Shown: piece after piece, positions 54,544 to 62,080 of the stretch | Position numbering within the stretch: position 1 is the stretch's first letter | How the letters are laid out: each line of letters starts with the position of its first letter | Assembly: GCA_037954235.1 (NCBI GenBank) | Contig: JBBMOA010000001.1 | Location: 7,144,001-7,208,000 of the forward strand | Direction of reading: 5' to 3' | DNA: 64,000 nt | Source of the DNA: Aulostomus chinensis | Taxonomy: Eukaryota; Chordata; Actinopteri; Syngnathiformes; Aulostomidae | Notes under the pieces: generated by a model | What the model saw: the letters and a program-made list of their open reading frames with translations, nothing else | Told to the model about the DNA's origin: nothing | Databases searched by the model: none | Translations under genes and position numbers: made by a program

Positions 54544-54665
54544 CTGGAGAGACAGAAGGAAGAAGTCCAGGCCTGACAGAGGAGAAGGAGGCACAGAGTA
54601 GAAACAGCAGATACATGTGGGGAAAGGGAGAGGGTATCAGTCCAGCAGAGGAGCAGGAAACCTAC

Positions 54666-54803
54666 CACCACAGGGCTCTGCCTGCAGGAACCTGCAGGTG
54701 AGGAGGACCTGGTGGTCCGGCACATCCACAATGATCTGGTTTTCAGACACCGGCACGTTTCGGCAGCCGTAAGCGTGGGGACAGAAGGAGGCGTTGGCGT
54801 GGC
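54666..54803 (-). CDS. lama5-like exon 4 of 6 (GHANASFCPHAYGCR)
   Basis: The acceptor is 'tgtgtctttcag' and the donor is 'tggtg|gtaggt'. It begins in phase with exon 3 and reads GHANASFCPHAYGCRNVPVS, then ENQIIVDVPDHQVLLT. After a one-base break near 54,698-54,701 it continues as QVPAGRALW. The exon should end in phase 0 before DYVLVVPE but ends in phase 2, so another base is probably missing close to the donor (near 54,668-54,672). This is the most recognisable laminin alpha-5 segment in the window. Confidence 0.8.
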
Positions 54804-54888
54804 CTGAAAGACACAAACAACCATCTCCATTTGAATGTTTCTCAAACAGCCGGAGCAGGAAAGCTAAGATGAATCAAAGATCCTCCAC

Positions 54889-55013
54889 CCTGCCAGATCC
54901 GACCCTGGTAATGTAGACCTGCACAGGGTGGGTGGGGTGGAGTGGCTGGTGGTGGTGAAGGATGAAGACGTATCTGCCCAAAGCCTGGACACGGTGGAGT
55001 CCACCGCAGCGTT
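54889..55013 (-). CDS. lama5-like exon 3 of 6 (LGRYVF segment)
   Basis: The acceptor is 'cttctactcag' and the donor is 'gcagg|gtggag'. It reads NAAVDSTVSR, then after a frame break near 54,978-54,985 LGRYVFILHHHQPLHPTHPV, then after a second break near 54,900-54,908 GRIWQ. The final G is split by the intron and completed by the next exon (phase 1). Laminin alpha-5 has the same 'LGRY.F..H..QP.HP..PV' followed by 'GR.WQGHANASFCPH'. The two breaks flank otherwise well-conserved coding sequence. Confidence 0.75.
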
Positions 55014-55657
55014 CTGAGTAGAAGGATGAGAGCAATGTTCAATGGTACATGTTTTCTTTCCTGAACCGCCGATGTTTCCAATCACGAATCTCAGTCATGA
55101 GATTTGAACATCATGGAGGAGTTCAAAAGTGTCAAACTGGGCCGGTCTCCATTTTATGAGTCCAGAGACAGAGGATAAAACTACAAGTCCCTGGTTCAGA
55201 TTTGACTCGTCTGAATCCAAACACAGCAGCGTTCTTCCACCAGGCCAGATGAGTTGATCATGATAACAAGATATCTTCATGCTACTACAACACACAAACT
55301 CATCACCAGAAAAGACTTCATGGTGGAACAACAAATCTCCTCCCAATGGGAAAAACATTGAGTTGAACAATCAACTTTTCCATGATGACATGGAGAGCTT
55401 GGCAGCAGCAGCAGGCTTCCATTGGGGGCTGATATGCCAGCTCCACTTAGCCTTCTTTGGAATGGTTTCACCTGGAGTGATGCTGTTATTGAGACCTTTT
55501 ATCTGGAACAACACCACCTGCATGGAGACTGAGGACTTCAACAGATGCAGATGTTGACCCAGAATAAATCTAAATATTCCAGATGTGTTAAATCAATCCA
55601 GCAGCAGTGGTGGGAGCGTCGTAAACTCACTCACTCAGCAGCCGTCAGCCTCCGTAC
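55014..55657. other. Intron between lama5-like exons 2 and 3
   Basis: About 640 bp of unique-looking sequence. Short open frames occur on both strands but none shows a recognisable domain. No tandem repeat is present. Confidence 0.45.
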
Positions 55658-55869
55658 CTGCACGGAGTCCAGCCTGATGTGGTCTCTGTTGTCTGCTCCC
55701 AGAGGTGGTCTGTCACCTCTGAACCAGGGGGCTCATCTCTCTGGTGGGAGGGCAGTGGAGGAGCTGCAGCGGGGGAGGCCAGGATGGGCTCCTGTAGGAG
55801 GAGCTCTGGCCCTCCTTCAGCACCAGCCAGTGGGAGGGAGTTTGGAAACGTGAGGGGACACAGGAGGAG
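55658..55869 (-). CDS. lama5-like exon 2 of 6 (domain IVb, proline-rich linker)
   Basis: The acceptor is 'ccctccccctgtag', which lies inside the last copy of the 65-bp minisatellite. The donor is 'gtgcag|gtacgg'. The 5' part reads SSCVPSRFQTPSHWLVLKEG, matching the 'C.PSRF..PS...L.EGQ' piece of laminin alpha-5. The middle is proline-rich, as in the family at this point. The end is best read in another frame as PPLGADNRDHIRLDSVQ. At least one indel therefore separates the two halves; the uninterrupted first frame reaches a stop. Confidence 0.6.
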
Positions 55870-56372
55870 CTACAGGGGGAGGGAAGGTGGATCAGAACCG
55901 TTCTAACAAGAGCGCTGAGGGGACACAGGAGGAGATACAGGGGGAGGGAAGGTGGATCAGAACTGTTCTAACAAGAGCGCTGAGGGGACACAGGAGGAGC
56001 TACAGGGGGAGGGAAGGTGGATCAGAACCGTTCTAACAAGAGCGCTGAGGGGACACAGGAGGAGCTACAGGGGGAGGGAAGGTGGATCAGAACCATCCTA
56101 ACAAGAGCGCTGAGGGGACACAGGAGGAGCTACAGGGGGAGGGAAGGTGGATCAGAACCGTTCTAACAAGAGCGCTGAGGGGACACAGGAGGAGCTACAG
56201 GGGGAGGGAAGGTGGATCAGAACCCTTCGAACAAGAGCGCTGAGGGGACACAGGAGGAGCTACAGGGGGAGGGGAGGTGGATCAGAACCGTTCTAACAAG
56301 AGCGCTGAGGGGACACAGGAGGAGCTACAGGGGGAGGGAAGGTGGATCAGAACCGTTCTAACAAGAGCGCTG
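55849..56372 (+). repeat. 65-bp minisatellite, eight copies, overlapping a splice acceptor
   Basis: The unit runs from 'aggggacacaggaggag' through 'ctacagggggagggaagg' to 'aacaagagcgctg'. The 'gcgctg' step falls at 55,912, 55,977, 56,042, 56,107, 56,172, 56,237, 56,302 and 56,367, exactly 65 bp apart. Copies differ by only one to four bases. On the minus strand each unit holds a pyrimidine tract, 'ctgtag', and the first 19 bases of lama5-like exon 2, so every copy looks like an acceptor. The true exon is entered from the leftmost copy. Confidence 0.95.
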
Positions 56373-56391
56373 TCCCACTAATGTTCCTCAC

Positions 56392-56499
56392 CAGAATCCT
56401 CCTGTCAGGGGGGAACCGTCCATGGGTGCTGATGCAGCGGACTGAAGGTTCAACGTAGTCCATGCTGAACTGGTCTTTAGGCACCAGGTGGACTTTGTG
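56392..56499 (-). CDS. lama5-like exon 1 of 6 (domain IVb)
   Basis: The exon is 108 bases, with acceptor 'tgtttttag' and donor 'ctg|gtgagg'. It reads HKVHLVPKDQFSMDYVEPSV followed by RCISTHGRF, matching the 'LVP..QFS.EYV.P.V.CIS.HG' segment of laminin alpha-5. Beyond 'GRF' there is a run of six C (six g on the plus strand, 56,408-56,413). With six the exon ends in phase 0 and does not join the next exon; with five it would end in phase 2 and join in frame. This looks like a homopolymer indel, either real or a sequencing error. Confidence 0.65.
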
Positions 56500-56693
56500 C
56501 TAAAAACAGCAGAAAAAAAAGACAAAAAGGGGAGAATTTTAACAAAAGTATGCAAATGAGCTGAAGATCAAAATACAAAAAGTAAATCAAGGTTTTTTTC
56601 AAATGATTGCCAGCTATTTAGCTAAGAGAAGGACAAATGTCAATCAAGATGTCAGAACGATCCCACTGGCTTCTGGTCAAGGGAACCATGGAG

Positions 56694-57060
56694 ATGCTAA
56701 CTTCCTGTTGGACTATCAGGGTGTCTCATCCCTGACATGCTAACTTCCTGTTGGACGATCAGGGTATCTCATCCCTGACATGCTAACTTCCTGTTGGACA
56801 ATAAGTGTGTCTCATCCCTGACATGCTAACCTCCTGTTGGACTATATGGATGTCTCATCCCTGACATGCTAACTTCCTGTTGGACGATAAGCGTGTCTCA
56901 TCCCTGACATGCTAACTTCCTGTTGGACGATAAGCGTGTCTCATCCCTGACATGCTAACTACCTGTTGGACGATCAGGGTGTCTCTTCCCTGACATGCTA
57001 ACTTCCTGTTGGACGATAAGCGTGTCTCATCCCTGACATGCTAACTTCCTGTTGGACTAT
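56694..57060 (+). repeat. 43-bp minisatellite, about 8.5 copies
   Basis: The unit is 'atgctaacttcctgttgg', then 'acgataagcgtgtctcatcc' and 'ctgac'. Steps of exactly 43 bp start at 56,694, 56,737, 56,780, 56,823, 56,866, 56,909, 56,952, 56,995 and 57,038. It has the same period as the satellite but shares only 'atgctaac' with it, so I treat it as unrelated. Confidence 0.95.
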
Positions 57061-57073
57061 AAAGCCTGATTTA

Positions 57074-57547
57074 AGCCTGATTTATGCTTCTGTGTCGAGT
57101 AGTATTCGTACCTACGCCGTCGACGCAGACCGTACGCCGTCGCCTGAAACGCGCCTCCAAAAAATCCTGCTTACGCATCGCGTCGACGCGTGGTGACGTC
57201 AACGTCGAGGACTGTGATTGGTCCCGCTCAGAACGTTATTTCCGGTTCAGTCGCGGTAGAGCAACACCGCCATTTTCAAAGTTTCTGTGGTGAAGGCTCC
57301 AAGAAAAAATGGACCAAGCTGAAGAAAGGATTATCGAGGAGGTGCTCAAGTACGACCACCTCTACAACTCCTCTTCGCGGCACTACAAAGACTGACAAAT
57401 GGCCAACAATTGTTGTCTGTGACCGGAAGAAAACCGAGGAATCCGACAAGAGCCCCGTAAACAATACAAAGTCAAAGCCACACCCCCTAGCGGCTTGGCG
57501 GTGTATTGCAGAGCAACGCGTTCCCTCGACGCAGAATAAACCAGGCT
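57074..57547 (+). mobile_element. Harbinger-like non-autonomous element with terminal inverted repeats
   Basis: The left end 'agcctgatttatgcttctg' continuing 'tgtcgag' is matched, with mismatches, by the reverse complement of the right end ('agcctggtttattctgcg', 'tcgag'). The left half is CpG-rich ('tacgccgtcgacgcag'). It encloses a MADF-domain remnant, the accessory gene typical of PIF/Harbinger elements; no DDE transposase is present. The 11-bp end 'agcctgattta' is present twice in a row at 57,063-57,084. A clean 3-bp target duplication is not seen: the left flank is tta and the right flank ttc. The element inserted directly beside the 43-bp minisatellite. Confidence 0.65.
57309..57395 (+). 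pseudogene. MADF-domain (Myb/SANT-like) remnant of a Harbinger element
   Basis: A 28-codon start reads MDQAEERIIEEVLKYDHLYN then SSSRHYKD and a stop. This is the first helix region of a MADF domain, the DNA-binding partner protein of PIF/Harbinger transposons. Just after the stop another frame continues as QMANN, the usual sequel, so an indel or lost codon near 57,393 broke the gene. The rest of the domain is not recognisable. Confidence 0.6.
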
Positions 57548-57983
57548 TTCCAGTCGCACCTGTTTTACGCCCCCGTGCCAGATAAGGACCCCCATCGGGC
57601 TGTGCCACCCTGGAGGAAGCGGTGTCACAGTCAGTCAGCGGAACCATGCGGATCCGGGCCGGAGCTGTGGGAAGGAGCGCCAATTGTATCGGGTTGTTGT
57701 TTTCTGGACTGCAGCAGAACAGGAGCAGCCGGGACTGGAATGTAGAAGTAGGTTATCTTGAAGTTGACTCAGTTATGGTGAACGATATTGTGGTGCAACA
57801 CTTTAATGAGCTTTAAGGCAAACATATTTCATGAGGAAACAACGCCGGAATTGGACGGATTTCAGCGGCACACAACAACGTATCCGATACACCTCATTGG
57901 AAACCTGGTGGTCTAAGACTAAGAAACACCAGTCACCATGAAGAAAGGAACTTTTAGCTGAGTACTCATGTTCTTTTCTGCAG
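57548..57983. other. Unassigned sequence between Harbinger-like element and hAT relic
   Basis: About 430 bp. The first ~180 bp are GC-rich with several CpGs; the rest is mixed. It may hold the 5' end or promoter of the hAT element, but I could not identify a hAT terminal repeat or an 8-bp target duplication. Open frames here show no domain. Confidence 0.4.
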
Positions 57984-58103
57984 GTTGAATGTGGCATTTG
58001 TTGGACAGAAGCGTCTCATCTCAACAAAAGCACCTCTTCAGTGCTGAGGCATGATGGGGCCAGGCATGAGAATGAAGTCCCAGATCCACCAGGATGAACT
58101 CAG

Positions 58104-58193
58104 GTATACAGCCACTCTCCAACTGACTCACAGTTGCTTCATTGATCATTAATTCCTATTCATTTCTTCTCTCCTTCATCTTTAACCATCCAG
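58104..58193 (+). other. Intron 1 of the hAT relic
   Basis: Donor 'cag|gtatac' and acceptor 'ttaaccatccag', about 90 bp, separating the BED finger from the linker region. An acceptor 'cttccag' a few bases later is an alternative. Confidence 0.55.
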
Positions 58194-58331
58194 CTTCCAG
58201 GAAGCAGATGCTGGATGAGGCTCTGCTGAATTTGATCCTGAAGGACTGCCAGCCCCTCAGCACTGTTGAGAGGGAAGGGTTCAGGGAACTGGTTCAGGTC
58301 CTTGAGCCTCATATGTTTGCCAACCAGAAAG

Positions 58332-58426
58332 GTTTGTGTGGAAATGATCTAAAGCAGTCGTTGATATCTCCAGTTTATTTCATCTCTAATTTCAATGTAT
58401 TGATTTACTCTGGGTGTCATTTTCAG
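58332..58426 (+). other. Intron 2 of the hAT relic
   Basis: Donor 'aaag|gtttgtg' and acceptor 'gtcattttcag', 95 bp, AT-rich. Homology to hAT proteins stops at one site and resumes at the other. Confidence 0.6.
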
Positions 58427-59056
58427 ACCATCAAACAAACGGTGGCCAAAAAGTACCAGGAGGAACGGGAAGGAGTGAAAAAGGAAGTCCAGCTGCCATG
58501 TGGACATCTGTGGACATGGAGGCTCCCTTGGCTCTGACCTGTCACTGCATTCGTGAGAATGAATGTGTTGGGAGTGCAAGACTTTCCACAAAGTCACCCT
58601 GCTGACAGTTTGGCCCCAGTCCAAAGAGGCCTGATGGAGGACTGGGCCATCACCAACAAAGTCAAGTGTCTTGTGAGCGACGCAGCACCAAACATGACAG
58701 CATCCACTAGACAGCTCCAAATTCACCACTCAGTCTGCACTGCACATCGTCTGAATCTAGGAGTCAGAAAATCCTGTGATCAGATCCCCACTTCCATCAT
58801 CAGACACAAAGCCAGGAACACTGTCACATCCTTCAGATCAGCACTACAGCCAAGGAGAAGCTGGCTCAGGTGCAGCAACAGATGGGAGGGCCAACCCTGA
58901 AACTCATCAGTGAGGTGCCAACACGCTGGAACAGCACACACAGCTGTCAGGGCTGCATGGTGAGAGGGAACCAGTGTGGGAACCTCTGGCCTCTCTAAGA
59001 CAGATTTGACTCCACTGACAGCTGAGGAGTTCACCACCATAGGAGAAGCACTTCTA

Positions 59057-59565
59057 GTAAACAGAGGTCATTCTAGTAGCCTGGTCCCTCTGTGGTTGAG
59101 CTATAATTTTAGGAAATATGGTCATTATTCAATGGTGACATCTCTCTGCTGAATAATGTAGAACTGAACGGATCCACTGGACCTTCTTTTTACAAACAGC
59201 AGCATGCAGCAGCTGTCCTGAGTGGAAAACTGCACATTTCTGTTGGTGAGAGTTAATCAAGTGATGGACTTTGTCTCTCAACAGAAGCTGTGTGGAAAAA
59301 CCCTGCAGCTACGAGCGCTTCAGATTCTGAGAGTGATTCTTACGCCATTGGCTGGTTTAACCTGGCGTCTGACCGTGGAGGTGGCCGAGAGGAGCGTGAC
59401 ATGGCTGCACAGGTAAATCAACTAAAGCAGAGTTAGTCTTTGGCGGCAGGCCAGGCCGACAAATGCGAATGTCTCTGACTGACTGACTGATGAAGTTGGA
59501 CCATTGGTCAGCCACAATGATGCATGACCACAAATAGTGGCCTGGGTCTTGATGAAGCTCACAAG
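59057..59565. other. Unassigned sequence between hAT relic and right satellite
   Basis: About 500 bp. A segment from about 59,284 to 59,413 has 'tctctcaacag' before it and 'gtaaat' after it and could be a further, very decayed exon; I do not recognise its translation. The last ~110 bp before the satellite include a short 'gactgactgactga' run. Confidence 0.35.
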
Positions 59566-62080
59566 ACTGTTAGCATCATTTTGAGGTTGTAAGCAACTCT
59601 CACCACATCACTGTCAGCATCATTTTGAGATTCGTAGCAACTCTCACTACATCACTGTAGCATCATTTTGAGGTTAGTAGCAACTCTCACTACATCACTG
59701 TCAGCATCATTTTGAGATTCGTCGCAACTCTCACTACATTACTGTAGCATCATTTTGACATTAGTAGCAACTCTCGTTACATCACTGTCAGCATCATTTT
59801 GAGATTCGTAGCAACTCTCACTACATCACTGTCAGCATCATTTTGAGATTCGTCGCAACTCTCACTACATTACTGTAGCATCATTTTTAGATTTTTAGCA
59901 ACTGTTTCCACATGACTGTAAAATCATTTTAGGTTAGTAGCAACTCTCACATCACTGAAGCATCATTGTGAGATTAATTGAAACTCTCACTACATCACTG
60001 TAGCATCATTTTGACGTCAGCATAAACTCTCACTATTGTTCTGTCTGCATCATTTTGAGATTCGTAGAAACTCTCATTACATCACTGTAGCATCATTTTG
60101 AGGTTCGTAGCAACTCTCACCACATCACTGTAGAATCATTTTGAGGTTTGTCGCAACTTTCATTACATCACTGTCAGCATCATTTTGACATTAGGAGCAA
60201 CTCTCACTACATCACTGTAGCATCATTTCTTAGATTAGTAGCAACTTTTATTGCATAACTTTAGCATCATTTTGAGATTAGTAGCAACTCTCACTACATC
60301 ACTGTAATCATCATTTTGAGGTTTGTCGCAACTCTCATTACATCACTGTCAGCATCATTTTGAGATTCGTAGCAACTCCCACTACATTAATGTAGCATCA
60401 TTTCTTAGGTGAGTATCAAATCTCATTACATCACTGTCAGCATCATTTTGACATTAGTAGCAACTCTCACTACATCACTGTAGCATAATTTCTTTGGTGA
60501 GTAGCATCTCTCATTGCATTACTTGATTATCATTTCTTATTTGAGAAGAAACTCTTATTACATGACTGTCGCATAATTTTTAGATGAGTAGCAACTCTCA
60601 CTACATCACTGTTGCTCTATTTTCAGTTAAGCAGAAACTCTCACTACATGACTGTAAGCATCATTTTGAGGTTCGTAGTAACTCTCACTCCATGACTGTC
60701 AGCATCATTTTGAGCATCCCAGCAACTCTCACTACATCACTGTCGCATCATTTCTTAGGTTAGTAGCAACTCTAATTACATCACTTTAGCATCATTTTGA
60801 GATTAGTAGCAACTCTCACCACATGACTGTAACATCATTTTGAGGTTTGGAGCAACTCTCACATCACTGAAGCATCATTTTGAGATTAGTTGAAACTCTC
60901 ACCACATCACTGTAGCATCATTTCTTAGGTTAGTAGCGACTCTCATTACATCACTGAAGCATCACTTTGAAAATAGGAGCAACTCTCACTACATCAGTGT
61001 AAAATCATTCTTAGGTTTGTAGCAACTCTCATTGCATCACTTTAGCATCATTTTGAGATTCGTAGCGAATCTCACGACATCACTGTCGCATCATTTCTTA
61101 GGTTAATAGCAACTCTCATTACATCACGTTCGCATCATTTTGAGGTTCCTAACAACTCTCATTATATCACTGCAAGCATCATTTTGATGTTAGTCGCAGT
61201 TTCACTACATCACTGTAAGCATCATTTTGAGGTTCGTCGCAACTCTCATTACATCACTGTCAGCATCATTTTAACATTAGTAGCAACTCTCACTACATCA
61301 CTGTCGCATAATTTCTTAGGTTCGTAGCAACTCTCATTACATCACTTTAGCATCATTTTTAAATTAGTAGCAACTCTCACATCACTCTAGCATCATTTTG
61401 AGGTTCGTAGAACTCTCACCACATCAGTGTAGCATCATTTTGAGGTTTTTAGCAACTCTCACCACATCACGAGAGCATCATTTCTGAGGGTAGTAGCAAC
61501 TCTTACTACATCACTGGAGCATCGTTTTGAGGATAGTAGTAACTCTTACGACACCACTGTCGAATCATTTAAAGGTTCCGAGCAATTCTCACTAGATTAC
61601 TGTCAGCATTATTTTGAGGTGAGGAGAACTCTCACGACATTACTGTAGCATCAATCTGATGATAGTAGCAACTCTCACTACATGACTGTAGCATCATTTT
61701 GAGGTTTTTAGCAACTCTCACCACATCACTGGAGCATCATTTTGAGGTTCGTAGCAACTCTCACCACATCACTGTAGCATCATTTTGAGGTTCGTAGCAA
61801 CTCTCACGACATTACTGTAAGCATCATTTTTAAATTAGTAGCAACTCTTACTACATTTCTGTGGCATCATTTTGAGATTTTTAGCAACTCTTTCTACATT
61901 ATATTCAGCATGTTTGAGGTTTTTCGCAACTCTCACCACATCACAGTAGCATCATTTGTTAGGTCAATAGCAACTCTCATTGCATTACTGTAGCATCATT
62001 TTGAGGTTAGTAGCAAATCTCACTACATCACTAAAGCATCCTTTTGAGAACAGTTGAAACTCCCACTACATCACTGTAGC
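59566..62080 (-). repeat. Divergent inner zone of the right array
   Basis: Monomers of about 43 bp mostly read 'gcatcattttgaggttag' plus 'tagcaactctcac', with frequent 'catttcttagg' variants, small deletions and no consistent subtype order. The D-type marker 'gttgttcgaaac' is absent until about 62,133. This is the pattern expected of an old array edge that escaped homogenisation. Confidence 0.8.

Larger units (their letters stand above)
53880..56499 (-). pseudogene. Laminin alpha-5-like gene fragment, six exons, frame-broken
   Basis: Six exon-like segments on the minus strand, each with plausible acceptor and donor sites, encode the C-terminal end of laminin alpha-5 domain IVb and the first laminin EGF-like repeat after it. 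Telltale stretches are LGRYVF, GRIWQ joined across a splice to GHANASFCPHAYGCR, DYVLVVPE, NCGLNSF and NNGALPC.CHEVG. The full protein is thousands of residues, an extracellular basement-membrane chain that forms trimers with beta and gamma laminins; this piece covers only about 290 codons. Single-base frame breaks appear in at least four of the six exons, and one EGF-like cysteine is replaced. No upstream or downstream exon is in the window: both sides run into satellite. It is either a duplicated pseudogene fragment or part of a real gene whose introns hold the satellite and whose frames suffer assembly indels. Homology is recalled from the family, not searched. Confidence 0.75.
57984..59056 (+). 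pseudogene. hAT-family (ZBED-type) transposase relic with introns
   Basis: This is a cut-and-paste transposase remnant spread over three exon-like parts and several frames. Exon 1 (57,984-58,103, after 'ttctgcag') gives a BED-type zinc finger: CGICWTEASHLNKSTSSVLR followed by HDGARH, with C-x2-C and H-x4-H. Exon 2 (about 58,194-58,331) gives KQMLDEALLNLILKDCQPLS. Exon 3 starts at 58,427 with TIKQTVAKKYQEE. After frame breaks it gives AAMWTSVDMEAPLALTCH, VLGVQDFPQSHPADSL, LMEDWAITNKVKCLVSDAA, SVCTAHRLNLGVRKSC and EVPTRWNST (58,912-58,938), the order of the hAT catalytic region. Frame breaks lie near 58,490, 58,565 and 58,835. It ends near LTAEEFTTIGEALL; the C-terminal dimerisation region is not recognised. 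It cannot make a working transposase as it stands. Confidence 0.75.

Noticed and set aside
54495..54845. 116-codon minus-strand open frame across lama5-like exons 4 and 5
   Set aside because: It reads exon 4 in the wrong frame and runs through an intron; the laminin signatures appear only in the spliced frames.
55095..55557. Open frames of 64-92 codons on both strands in a lama5-like intron
   Set aside because: No domain, no consistent frame preference, and no splice sites joining them to the laminin exons.
56694..57060. 43-bp minisatellite as an ancestor of the satellite
   Set aside because: Apart from the period and the 8-base 'atgctaac' the units do not align.
57190..57585. 131-codon open frame on the plus strand
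   Set aside because: It lies inside the Harbinger-like element in a different frame from the MADF remnant and shows no domain; the CpG-rich sequence simply lacks stops there.
57276..57683. 135-codon open frame on the minus strand
   Set aside because: It is antisense to the MADF remnant, spans the element's right end into unrelated sequence, and shows no recognisable domain.
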